A stretch of DNA of 19,998 nucleotides from WSXY01 sp038325105. Its GTDB lineage: Bacteria; Actinomycetota; Coriobacteriia; Anaerosomatales; Anaerosomataceae. Below, piece by piece: positions 6,381 through 14,246 of the stretch. The DNA lies in assembly GCA_038325105.1 (NCBI GenBank), contig JBBQIR010000040.1, forward strand, positions 1 to 19,998, written 5' to 3'. The first letter of the stretch is position 1, and the number at the start of each line of letters is the position of its first letter. The position numbers and the translations under genes are program-made. The notes under the pieces are model-generated. The model was given only the letters and a program-made list of their open reading frames with translations. It did not search any database and was not told where the DNA came from.

Positions 6381-6896
6381 TTAGCGGGACAGGCCGAGCA
6401 GATCGGCGATCGCCAGTCCGAAGTCCTGTGCGGCCGCGGGGCCGTTGGCGGTGACGATTGAACCGTCAACCTGCACTTCAGCCCCTGTCCAGACAGCCCC
6501 GTGAGCAACGAGGTCGTCGTGCTGCGAGGCGAACGCCGTCGCGTTCTTGTGCCGGAGAAGCCCGGCATGCGCGAGTGTCGACGACGCTATGCAGATGGCA
6601 GCTACCACCTTGCCGCGTGCGTGCATCGCCTGAGCGAGCCGATGGGCGTCGAGATCGTCGAAGTACACGCTCGCACCCGCACCGCCGATGAAGGCGATTG
6701 CGTCGTACTCGTCGGGGGTAACCTCGTTCAGTGCAACGGTAGCGCGCGCGAGCATCCCGAGTTTTCCCCGGCAGGGCCCCGGTGCAACGCTTGCGGTCAC
6801 GACATGCGCGCCGAGGCCTTCGAGCACCTCTTTAGGACGGCTGTATTCCTCGTCCCTGAACTGGTCTGGCGCGATGACCATGAGCACGTCGGGCAC
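6381..6896 (-). CDS. DJ-1/PfpI family protein
   Basis: This 171-residue protein starts at GTG 6896 with GGAGGAG upstream. The fold is that of the class I glutamine amidotransferase-like DJ-1/PfpI family: a Rossmann-like start (DVLMVIAPDQFRDEEY), FIGGAGA at 69-75, and the nucleophile elbow AAICIAS with Cys102. The acidic partner is probably E17 in the RDEEY segment, and H110 follows the elbow. Members act as glyoxalase III or deglycase-like enzymes, chaperones or peptidases, often under oxidative or carbonyl stress. Its pairing with rubrerythrin supports a stress role. The exact reaction is not certain. Confidence 0.85.
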   Translation of the reverse strand: MPDVLMVIAPDQFRDEEYSRPKEVLEGLGAHVVTASVAPGPCRGKLGMLARATVALNEVTPDEYDAIAFIGGAGASVYFDDLDAHRLAQAMHARGKVVAAICIASSTLAHAGLLRHKNATAFASQHDDLVAHGAVWTGAEVQVDGSIVTANGPAAAQDFGLAIADLLGLSR

Positions 6897-6932
6897 TGCG
6901 GCTCCTCCGTTGGCGCTAACTGGCGTGTCACG

Positions 6933-6940
6933 ACTATACT
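6933..6940. promoter_or_regulatory. Overlapping divergent -10 elements
   Basis: In the 103-bp space between the DJ-1/PfpI gene and the GGDEF/HD-GYP gene, ACTATACT holds a plus-strand -10 (TATACT, 6935-6940) and a minus-strand -10 (TATAGT, from ACTATA 6933-6938). A plus-strand TTGGCG at 6910-6915 is a weak -35 with a 19-nt spacer. No good minus-strand -35 is visible. If both are real, the two promoters exclude each other. Confidence 0.4.
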
Positions 6941-6999
6941 ACCCCCAACGGCGCGCGCCTCGCCGTCCCCGCGCATACACAAACGAGGAGGAGCAAGGG

Positions 7000-9216
7000 A
7001 TGGAATCACGCGAGCTGGAGGGCACGCCCGTCGTGCCCGCTGTAGCCCGCGTTCAGCCGCTCACACCGGTCGTCTTTCTCTGGCTCGCATGCGTCGCGTG
7101 CTACGGCCTGCTCCGAAACGTCAGCGACAGGGGACCGTCGCTCGAAGCCCTCATGCAGTTCGCGTACCTGCTGCCATTCCTGCTCGCATCAATCGCAACG
7201 CTGCGCGCGTTCACCGTGTCGATCGACCGCGAGCGACGCTTCTGGCGGGCGCTCAGCGCGGGCATCGTGCTCATGACATTCGCCGAGGCGTACGTCAGCT
7301 TGCATCTCATACTCGGCAAGGATCTGGCCAGCGGGTGGCCGGCGGTGCCGGTGGTGCTGGGCTTCAGCGCGTCAGGATTCGTGATTGTGGGACTCTTCCG
7401 TCTAACCGACTTCCGAACTCTCGGCCCACTCGTTCGCGTTCGACACATCGTCGATGCCGTTGGGGCAATACTCCTTCTCATCGGGTTGATCCTGGCGGTT
7501 GTACTCGTTCCGATGTCCGCAGCCTACGGACCTGCGGATCCTGCAGAGATGCTCATTTCAGCCGCGTACTTCGTGTCAGGCGTCCTGCTCTTGATCGCCA
7601 CACTGGTCAACTTCGCAAGTCGAACGTGGCGCCGCTGGCGCGTCTGCGAGCGCCAGGTCGTGATCGGGTTAGGCGCGTACGGATTTGGAACGATGATGTG
7701 GCCGCTGTGGCTTCTCGGCGCCGTGCTGCGCCCGCGTCTGCCGTGGGACAGCCTCGTCGAGGTCGTCTGGATGACCGGCATGCTTCTCGTGTTCTCGGGT
7801 GCTTTCATCAGAGTGCGTTCGAGCGCCGCCGACGTGCTGCGGTTCCGGGCGGTACCTCGCATGCGCCCGAGACGCCACGGCGCTATCTCGATCTCCGGTC
7901 CGGTGGCCTTCGTGGTGGCCGTGCCCGTCTTCGGCTTCATGGCAATCACACAGTCCATTGGCCCACTGCTCGTAGCGACGTACGCCACGGTCAGCCTGGG
8001 GCTTGTGGCGGTGGTCGCTCTACGCACGGCGATTTCCGCCATCGAGAATGAGTCGCTCTTCGACCGCGCCGTGAACGACCCGCTCACGGAGCTCTTCGGT
8101 CACCGGTACTTCCACGAGCGACTTCAAGTCGAGCTCGATCTTGCGCAGCGTCACGGCGACACGCTGTCGATCGTCGTTCTCGATCTCGACGAGTTCTCGC
8201 GCATCAACAGCGCGTTCGGGCACTCGCACGGTGACGACGTACTGAGAAGCGTTGCTACCGTATTGCAGCAGGCATGCCGGGGGAGCGACGCCGCCTGCCG
8301 GCTTGGTGCCGATGAATTCGCAATCGTGCTACCCGCGACGTCTGTGGCCGATGCCGAGGCGATCAGCGCGCGGATTCGTGCTGCGTTGCGCGCAATCGAG
8401 GTCGGAGAGTGCGGGCCGCTGAGCGCATCGATCGGCATCGCGAGCTTCCCGGACGATGCATCGGACCGTGAAGACCTGTTTCACAAGGCCGACGGGGCAC
8501 TCTATTGGGCCAAGTACCATGGCAAGGACACAGTCGTCGTCTTTGACGAATCGGTCGTCGAGTCCCTGTCGGCCCAGGAGCGGATCACCAAACTCGAGGA
8601 GCAGTCGCACCTCGCGACCGTCCGGGCGCTCGCAGCCGCTGTTGACGCCCGCGATCCGCTGACGCAGTTCCATTCGCGCAACGTGGCAGTACTTGCCGTC
8701 ATGCTTGCCGAGGAGGTGGAGCTTAATCCCGACAAGCGCGGCCTCATCGAGATTGCCGCGCTCCTCCACGACATCGGCAAGATCGGCATCTCGGATCGTG
8801 TGCTGCGCAAACGCGGACCGCTGACCGCTGCTGAGATGCGCCACATACGCGAGCACCCCGGCCTTGGCGAGAAGATTCTCGGGTCGACGCAACTCGTGGA
8901 AGTGCTGCCGTGGGTCCGTCATCATCACGAGCGCTGGGACGGCACCGGCTATCCGGATGGGCTTGCCGGCGACGCGATTCCCCTTGAGGCACGACTGTTG
9001 TGCATCTGCGATGCGTACGACGCCATGACGACCGCTCGCCCGTACCGCTCGTCACTGTCGTCAACAGCTGCACTGCAGGAACTGGATCTGTGCATCGGCA
9101 CGCAGTTCGACCCGATACTGACCGAAGCGTTCATCAGGCTGGTTGGTCGGCGCCGGCTCCTGCGGCCGGAGACGCGGTTCGCACACGAGAACAGTTCCGC
9201 GGCAGAAGCAGGATAG
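7000..9216 (+). CDS. Membrane GGDEF plus HD-GYP cyclic-di-GMP protein
   Basis: I start at ATG 7000 after GAGGAGGAGCAAGGG; the open frame upstream is not coding. The protein has 738 residues. Residues 25-340 hold eight or nine membrane helices resembling a MASE-type sensor. The GGDEF domain (about 350-520) has D395-L-D397, an I-site RGSD (427-430) and the active-site motif as GADEF (436-440) instead of GGDEF. The HD-GYP domain (about 530-730) is complete, with LLHDIGK (588-594), EHP at 618-620 and HHHERWDGTGYP (641-652). HD-GYP domains hydrolyse c-di-GMP. The GGDEF half may be active or serve as a regulator, given the changed second residue. It stands alone and is probably transcribed singly. 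Confidence 0.9.
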   Translation: MESRELEGTPVVPAVARVQPLTPVVFLWLACVACYGLLRNVSDRGPSLEALMQFAYLLPFLLASIATLRAFTVSIDRERRFWRALSAGIVLMTFAEAYVSLHLILGKDLASGWPAVPVVLGFSASGFVIVGLFRLTDFRTLGPLVRVRHIVDAVGAILLLIGLILAVVLVPMSAAYGPADPAEMLISAAYFVSGVLLLIATLVNFASRTWRRWRVCERQVVIGLGAYGFGTMMWPLWLLGAVLRPRLPWDSLVEVVWMTGMLLVFSGAFIRVRSSAADVLRFRAVPRMRPRRHGAISISGPVAFVVAVPVFGFMAITQSIGPLLVATYATVSLGLVAVVALRTAISAIENESLFDRAVNDPLTELFGHRYFHERLQVELDLAQRHGDTLSIVVLDLDEFSRINSAFGHSHGDDVLRSVATVLQQACRGSDAACRLGADEFAIVLPATSVADAEAISARIRAALRAIEVGECGPLSASIGIASFPDDASDREDLFHKADGALYWAKYHGKDTVVVFDESVVESLSAQERITKLEEQSHLATVRALAAAVDARDPLTQFHSRNVAVLAVMLAEEVELNPDKRGLIEIAALLHDIGKIGISDRVLRKRGPLTAAEMRHIREHPGLGEKILGSTQLVEVLPWVRHHHERWDGTGYPDGLAGDAIPLEARLLCICDAYDAMTTARPYRSSLSSTAALQELDLCIGTQFDPILTEAFIRLVGRRRLLRPETRFAHENSSAAEAG

Positions 9217-9225
9217 GTGAGGACA

Positions 9226-9262
9226 GAGAAATGCCGGCCGAGGGGTGGCCGGCACTTCTCTT
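9226..9262. terminator. Hairpin terminator between convergent genes
   Basis: TGCCGGCC (9232-9239) and GGCCGGCA (9247-9254) enclose a 7-nt loop. GAGAA (9226-9230) and TTCTC (9256-9260) extend the stem past one A-C mismatch. Short T-rich flanks are present on both strands. It lies between the stop of the GGDEF/HD-GYP gene and the stop of the minus-strand polyferredoxin gene. Confidence 0.65.
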
Positions 9263-9313
9263 GAAACGCAGGCACTCTGCGGGGGGTTACGGCTTACGGA
9301 AAAGAATCTCGAC

Positions 9314-10537
9314 CTACTCTTCCTCGGAACCGCTCGGCACGAACGCCATCGCGGCGACCGGGTCTTCCCGGTAGAGTTCGATGAAGGTGCGCACGTCGCC
9401 GGGGGAGTATCCGTAGACGTCCTTCGTGTCCTTAATCGCCGATGACTGCTCGCTCACGGGCACCCCGAAGACCTGCTCGATCGTCTCGGGCGAGATTCCT
9501 GTGGCGTCGGTGACTTCGGAGAGTGTGGTGCGACCCTTAATGAGTGTCAGGTCGAACTCAGTCGTGGGAACGCCCGCCTTAGCCGCGCTTTCAGCCGCCT
9601 CTGATTTGAGCGACTTCACCTGCCAGTCGAAGTTGTTTGTGGCCATGCCGACGGCGATGACGAGCGCGAAGATCGCCACGACCGAGCCAGTGACGGCGAG
9701 TGGGGAGAGCGTCTTGCCCGACTTCGTGCTCACGGCGAGCGTGTCTTTAACGGGACAGGCGGCAACGCATTCGTTGCAGTTGATGCACTCGGGCGAGTTC
9801 ACCACATCGACTTCCGAGACAGTGATGTTCACCGGGCACGCTTTGTCGCATGCCTTGCAGTCGATACAGGTCGCCTCGGCACGGCGAACCTTGAAGACGC
9901 TCAGCTTCGAGATGATGCCGAGGGTTGCGCCCATCGGGCACAGGTACTTGCAGAAGAAGCGGTCGTACAGAAGCGAACCGGCGAGCGAGATGCCGAGGAT
10001 GGCGAGGCCGATCCCGAACTCAGCGAACGCTTCGGCCGAGGTGAGGTGCTGGTACGCGACCCAGGGGTCGTACGGGCGGATAACGAGGCTGGCGGTCGTC
10101 CACGTGAGGTAGATGAACACCGCGAGCACGACGTACTTGAGGTAGCGGGCCGGACGATCGAGCCAGCGAGGCAGGTCGAAGCGGCGCTTGAAGATGCGAC
10201 GACCGAGTCCTCCGAACATCTCCTGCAAGAAGCCGAGAGGGCAGATCTGACCGCAGAACGACCGCCGGAACACGACGGCAACACCGAGCGTCGCAAGCAG
10301 CAGGACGACGCTCGACAGGGCGATCTGCTTGACAAGCGTACCGGAGGTGAAGAGGGCAAACGCCGTCTCCAGGCCGCCGAACGGGCAGAGAGCGTCGACG
10401 CCCGCAGGCTTTCCGACGCCGACGACCTGGTGCAGGTAGCCAAGGACGGTCACCGTGACGAGTACGGCGGCTAGCACTCCCCAGCGGACGAGCCGCGCGC
10501 GCCGTCTCGGCGCCTTCGGTGCGAGTTCGTTCGTCAT
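9314..10537 (-). CDS. NapH-like membrane polyferredoxin with C-terminal helical domain
   Basis: I start at ATG 10537 (MTNELAPK) with GGAGGG upstream. The protein has 407 residues. Around five membrane helices carry CPFGGLE (51-57), FCGQICP (94-100) and FCKYLCPMG (195-203), as in NapH/NosR/CcoG-type proteins. Two [4Fe-4S] ferredoxin motifs follow: C224-x2-C227-x2-C230-x3-C234 and C251-x2-C254-x2-C257-x3-C261. After a last membrane helix (about 280-300) there is a soluble extension of 100 residues with a repeated helix-turn pattern (LIKGRTTLSEVTDATGI and later YGYSPGDVRTFI). Its role is to pass electrons across or along the membrane between quinone or ferredoxin pools. The partner enzyme is not identified. 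Confidence 0.85.
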   Translation of the reverse strand: MTNELAPKAPRRRARLVRWGVLAAVLVTVTVLGYLHQVVGVGKPAGVDALCPFGGLETAFALFTSGTLVKQIALSSVVLLLATLGVAVVFRRSFCGQICPLGFLQEMFGGLGRRIFKRRFDLPRWLDRPARYLKYVVLAVFIYLTWTTASLVIRPYDPWVAYQHLTSAEAFAEFGIGLAILGISLAGSLLYDRFFCKYLCPMGATLGIISKLSVFKVRRAEATCIDCKACDKACPVNITVSEVDVVNSPECINCNECVAACPVKDTLAVSTKSGKTLSPLAVTGSVVAIFALVIAVGMATNNFDWQVKSLKSEAAESAAKAGVPTTEFDLTLIKGRTTLSEVTDATGISPETIEQVFGVPVSEQSSAIKDTKDVYGYSPGDVRTFIELYREDPVAAMAFVPSGSEEE

Positions 10538-10587
10538 GCCGATCCCTCCGTAGATGTGTAACTCCGTGCATAGACTAACGAAGTGGG

Positions 10588-10625
10588 GTGAACACGCAAG
10601 GCACACGATGTGAAGTTCGGGTGAA
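10588..10625 (-). promoter_or_regulatory. 11-bp phased TTCAC direct repeats (OmpR/PhoB-type site)
   Basis: Read on the minus strand, TTCAC occurs at 10625-10621, 10614-10610 and 10592-10588. The spacings are 11 and 22 bp, so three of four 11-bp registers are filled. The first two are AACTTCAC and the third is GTTCACC. This is the layout of OmpR/PhoB-family binding sites, and GTTCACC matches the Streptomyces PhoP box. It lies 51-88 bp upstream of the polyferredoxin start, before a weak -10 (TAGTCT near 10571-10576). Confidence 0.45.
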
Positions 10626-10631
10626 GTTACC

Positions 10632-11750
10632 TCAGCTGCCGTGCGTGCGGAGGTACGTGAACGTTCCCGGACGGTCATCTGCGTGCCCGGTGAGGTACGT
10701 GTAGGTTTCGACCGCGCCGTTGTGCCGGGCTACTGTGTCGTTGCGCGCGGCTACAGCGTCGTTGTAGGTGCTCGCCGCAGCGTTGTACTCCGGAACGAGG
10801 GCATTGTAGGCGGCGGTGTCGCCTGAAGTCGAGCGTGAGTCCATCCGTGCTTTGAGATTTCGGACGTTGGCCTCGAGACCCTTCAGCTTCGCGTCGGCGG
10901 TGGTGATGTCCTTGGCGAGCGCAGTCACGCCGGCCTCGAGGTCATTCGATGCCGCCACGATCGCGGCCACCTGATCTGCAGCGCCGAACGATGCGCTGCC
11001 GCCCTCAAGCGGAAACACCTGCGCTTCACTTTCGAGGAGCTTTCCGTCGCCGATGGAGTCCGGCGGGACGCCGACGTATCCCCGGAGCGTCGTTTCGATG
11101 TACGCGTAGCCGGTCTCCCGATACTCGAGCCCGTTCGCCTTGATGCCGAGCGCGACGTGCTCCTCGGGCGCGAACAGCAGAATCGCGACGTCGTACCCTT
11201 CCCGCGCGAGCAGGCCGCCGAGAAGCAGCGCCTTGTCGTCGCAGTCGCCTGCGCGGTCGGCGAACGTCTCCACCGGGAACTTGGGCGAGAGGTCGCCCGG
11301 GTCGATGCGGTACTCGATCGACTGCACGAAGCCCGTCATGAGCTCCACGTAGCGATCGGCGTCGAGTCCTTCCGCGTCGCGGATGCCGCGAAGCTGACCG
11401 AGGAGTGCCGAGTAAAACGCGTCTTGATGCTCCTCGAAGATGAACGCCGGATAGTAGCTCTCGATCCAGTCGTTCTCGTGCGCACGGCCGAATCGGATGA
11501 CGCTCTTGTCGGCCGCCTGGGCGCCGGCGAGGACGGGGCCGTCGACGTCGACCGTGACGGTGCGGGGCTTGCCCTCGAACGTGAACGTGTGGGTGACCGC
11601 CTGGTTCGCGGTGCCTGCTACAGGGTCGATCGATGGGTAGACGACACCGGTCGGTAACCGCAGCGAGCCGTCGGCGTTGCAGCCGGTCGTCGCCGCCAGC
11701 GCGAGCACGCATATGATCGCAAGCAGCGTGTGGATCGGCTTTCGGCGCAC
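10632..11750 (-). CDS. Transglutaminase-like cysteine protease lipoprotein
   Basis: I start at GTG 11750 after AAGGAGGGG; the frame upstream is antisense noise. The protein has 372 residues. A signal sequence (RRKPIH, then LLAIICVLALAATTGC) ends at Cys24, giving a probable lipoprotein, although the -3 residue is Thr rather than Leu. The central region (85-235) has the transglutaminase-like core with Cys170 in AGDCDDKALLL, His198 in EEHVALGI and an acidic residue in YIETT (E219). This is the bacterial transglutaminase-like cysteine proteinase type. Residues 255-360 form a long helical coiled coil. It probably acts on the outer face of the membrane, processing or docking envelope proteins. It lies between two polyferredoxin genes. 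Confidence 0.8.
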   Translation of the reverse strand: MRRKPIHTLLAIICVLALAATTGCNADGSLRLPTGVVYPSIDPVAGTANQAVTHTFTFEGKPRTVTVDVDGPVLAGAQAADKSVIRFGRAHENDWIESYYPAFIFEEHQDAFYSALLGQLRGIRDAEGLDADRYVELMTGFVQSIEYRIDPGDLSPKFPVETFADRAGDCDDKALLLGGLLAREGYDVAILLFAPEEHVALGIKANGLEYRETGYAYIETTLRGYVGVPPDSIGDGKLLESEAQVFPLEGGSASFGAADQVAAIVAASNDLEAGVTALAKDITTADAKLKGLEANVRNLKARMDSRSTSGDTAAYNALVPEYNAAASTYNDAVAARNDTVARHNGAVETYTYLTGHADDRPGTFTYLRTHGS

Positions 11751-11824
11751 GGACCCCTCCTTCGGTATCGTTGTTGCAGTATGCAAGCAACCCAGGTGCC
11801 GAGGATACCGCGAACCGGCACCGT

Positions 11825-11853
11825 TTGACGCTCTCTTACGGGAGTGGTAGAAC
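11825..11853 (+). promoter_or_regulatory. Sigma-70 type promoter for the second polyferredoxin gene
   Basis: TTGACG (11825-11830) and TAGAAC (11848-11853) are separated by exactly 17 nt. The predicted transcription start is near 11860, about 78 nt before the ATG at 11938. It is in the 187-bp divergent space, which also holds a short GCAA/TTGC-rich dyad near 11769-11791. Confidence 0.6.
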
Positions 11854-11937
11854 CAGCATTCGTGTCGCCCTTCGGCCCGGCAGCCTCTTGCGACGACTTC
11901 ATGCGACCCGTTTCGACCCGGAAGGCAGGATCGACGT

Positions 11938-12936
11938 ATGGCACGCACGCAAGAGGGTTTCATCGGCCGGGTGCTTGACCGGATCGGGCCGCGCCTGCTT
12001 GTGAGGGGCGCGTTCCTGGCGTACTTCGTGTACATCTCGGTGCGGCTGCTCATGTTCCGCTCGTGGGCGCTTGGTACGGGGCCGTTCGTGTCTCGTCCCG
12101 AGGCGGTGGCCGGACTGCTTCCCATCGGGTCGTACATGAGCTTTTTCCTGTGGCTGAAGACAGGATTCTTCGATCCGGTGCTGCCTGCGGGAATCGTGAT
12201 CATCATCGGCGCGATCGCCACGTCACTTCTGTTCAAGCGCGGCTTCTGTGGCTGGATCTGTCCGGTCGGCACCGTGTGGGAGGGCGCCGCATGGCTCGGC
12301 CGCAAGGTGCTCAAGCGGGACAACATCCGGCTTCCACGTCGACTCGACCTCACGCTGCGCGGTGGCCGCTACGTCTTTGCGGCGCTCCTCATGGTCTGGC
12401 TCGCAGCGGTGAGTGTCCAAGAAGCGCTCTGGTTCCAGACGCTGCCGTACTACGCGACCGTTGATGCCAAGATGCTCTTGCTGTTCGCAACTCCCGTGTA
12501 CCTGGCCGTCATCGGCATCGCGTTCGTTGGAATGATGCTACTTGGCAACGTGTGGTGCCGGTACCTGTGCCCGCTCGGCGGCGTCTACGGTGCGTGCGGT
12601 GTCGTCTCGGCGTGTACCGTCGTGCGCGATGCCGAGGTGTGTATCGACTGCGGCAAGTGCGCGAAGGTGTGTCATGCGGCCGTGCCGGTGGACACGCTTG
12701 GTTCGGTGCGTGCGCCGGAATGTGACGGCTGCCAGGACTGCGTACGCGTGTGTCCGGCGCCCGGTGCGCTGACGGCCCGCGCGTTCGGTCGCTTCGCGTT
12801 CCCGTGGTGGATCTGGCCGCTTGCGGTCGTCGCTCTGTGGCTTGCGATCTACTTCATCGCGCTTGCGACCGGGCACTGGCAGACACAGCTTCCCATCGAG
12901 ACGTTCAGGCAGTTCATGCAGATAAAGGGGCTCTAG
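11938..12936 (+). CDS. NapH-like membrane polyferredoxin
   Basis: This 332-residue protein starts at an ATG after GGAAGG. Membrane helices lie at about 25-42, 62-75, 82-100, 146-162, 181-203 and 288-311. FCGWICPVG (103-111) and WCRYLCPLGG (206-215) are the paired Cys-x3-Cys-Pro motifs of the NapH family. The ferredoxin segment has C235-x2-C238-x2-C241-x3-C245, in which the usual Pro after the fourth Cys is His. A complete second motif follows at C262/C265/C268/C272. It lacks the 100-residue C-terminal domain of its neighbour on the minus strand. It probably moves electrons at the membrane. A 50-bp gap separates it from the isomerase-like gene, so they may be cotranscribed. Confidence 0.85.
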   Translation: MARTQEGFIGRVLDRIGPRLLVRGAFLAYFVYISVRLLMFRSWALGTGPFVSRPEAVAGLLPIGSYMSFFLWLKTGFFDPVLPAGIVIIIGAIATSLLFKRGFCGWICPVGTVWEGAAWLGRKVLKRDNIRLPRRLDLTLRGGRYVFAALLMVWLAAVSVQEALWFQTLPYYATVDAKMLLLFATPVYLAVIGIAFVGMMLLGNVWCRYLCPLGGVYGACGVVSACTVVRDAEVCIDCGKCAKVCHAAVPVDTLGSVRAPECDGCQDCVRVCPAPGALTARAFGRFAFPWWIWPLAVVALWLAIYFIALATGHWQTQLPIETFRQFMQIKGL

Positions 12937-12986
12937 CCGAAGGTTTCGGGTACGCTCGTTGCGTCGGTACACGAAGGAGGTCCCCG

Positions 12987-14231
12987 GTGGCAGCACGATT
13001 TGGATACATGCCCGTCGCGTCCGTGCTTGTCGAGGGTGCGGAGGCGCTTGATAGCATCATCGGGTCGTATGCCGCGGCGTTGCGCGGCATTGGCGGGGAG
13101 GTTCCGACCGGCGATGAAGTCGGCGTAACGCCGCCGCTGTTCTTTCTGGTAGCGACCGGCGGGACCGAGGGGCAGATCGTGGACACGGTGATGCACCGTC
13201 CTGAGGCGCTGCGTACCGAGCCGGTGTGTCTTGTCGCGCATCCGGGCAACAACTCGCTGCCGGCTTCGCTCGAGGTACTCGCCAAGTTGCAGCAAGACGG
13301 GCTGTCCGGACGCATCATCTATATGCGCGCTCCCGACGATGCCGATGCGCTCAACGCGATTGCGCTCGCCGCGTACGACCTCGCGGTTCGCCGCGCGCTC
13401 CGCAACGCGAAAATCGGACTCGTGGGCCCGCCCTCGGACTGGCTCGTGGCGAGCATGCCCACGAGCAAGGCCGTCCACGACACGTGGGGGCCCGAAGTCA
13501 TCCCGGTCGGTCTCGGCGATCTTGTCGGGCGGATCTCGGCGGTGTCCGAGGACGCTGCCGCCGCTGCAGCCGACGAGCTTGTCGCCGCAGCCACCGGATG
13601 CGTCGAGCCGACCCGTGAGGAACTGCTCGACGTGGCCCGCGTGATGGTAGGACTCAAGGGCCTCGTTGCTGATCGGCGCCTCAACGCGCTCAGCCTGCGC
13701 TGTTTCGACCTCGTGTTGAGCCTGAAGACGACCGGGTGCTTCGCGCTCGCTGAACTCACCGACGCCGGGATCATCGCCGGTTGCGAGGGCGACATCGTGA
13801 CCACCGTCGGGCTCCTCTGGACGCGCCTCATGACGGGGAAGACCCCGTGGATGGCTAACCCCGCGCAGCTTGATGAAGCCGCCAACACGCTCTGGCTCGC
13901 CCACTGTACGATCCCGCGTTCGATGGTGGAGTCGTACAGGCTCCGCTCGCACTTCGAGTCGGGCATCGGTGTCGGCATCCAGGGCGTCATCGCGAACGGT
14001 CCGGTCACGCTCGTACGCATCGGCGGCACGTCCATGGAGCGCATCTGGATCGCCGAGGGCGATATCGTCGCCTCGGGCAATGCCGAGAACCTCTGCCGCA
14101 CCCAGGCGCAGATCAAACTCACCGACGGGCACGTTTCGGAGCTGCTCACGGCACCGCTCGGCAACCATATCGTACTCGTGCCGGGACACCACGCCGCGCG
14201 TTTGCGCTCGTGGTGGGAGTCGATGATTTAG
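12987..14231 (+). CDS. Fucose/arabinose-isomerase-fold protein, function unknown
   Basis: I start at GTG 12987 because AAGGAGG lies 6 nt upstream; the open frame before it is a shadow of the polyferredoxin gene. The protein has 414 residues and no membrane segment. The order resembles the FucI/AraA superfamily: an N-terminal Rossmann-like part (LFFLVATGGTEGQI, VAHPGNNSLPASLEV, KIGLVGPPSDWLV), a middle domain with TTGCFALAELTDAG and CEGD (E268, D269), and a C-terminal part with LAHCTIP (His306). In fucose isomerases, acidic residues and a histidine at such places bind the metal. The substrate is unknown and no sugar-use genes are nearby. It could be a non-isomerase relative. Confidence 0.65.
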   Translation: MAARFGYMPVASVLVEGAEALDSIIGSYAAALRGIGGEVPTGDEVGVTPPLFFLVATGGTEGQIVDTVMHRPEALRTEPVCLVAHPGNNSLPASLEVLAKLQQDGLSGRIIYMRAPDDADALNAIALAAYDLAVRRALRNAKIGLVGPPSDWLVASMPTSKAVHDTWGPEVIPVGLGDLVGRISAVSEDAAAAAADELVAAATGCVEPTREELLDVARVMVGLKGLVADRRLNALSLRCFDLVLSLKTTGCFALAELTDAGIIAGCEGDIVTTVGLLWTRLMTGKTPWMANPAQLDEAANTLWLAHCTIPRSMVESYRLRSHFESGIGVGIQGVIANGPVTLVRIGGTSMERIWIAEGDIVASGNAENLCRTQAQIKLTDGHVSELLTAPLGNHIVLVPGHHAARLRSWWESMI

Positions 14232-14246
14232 CGTCCCGCCCCGACT

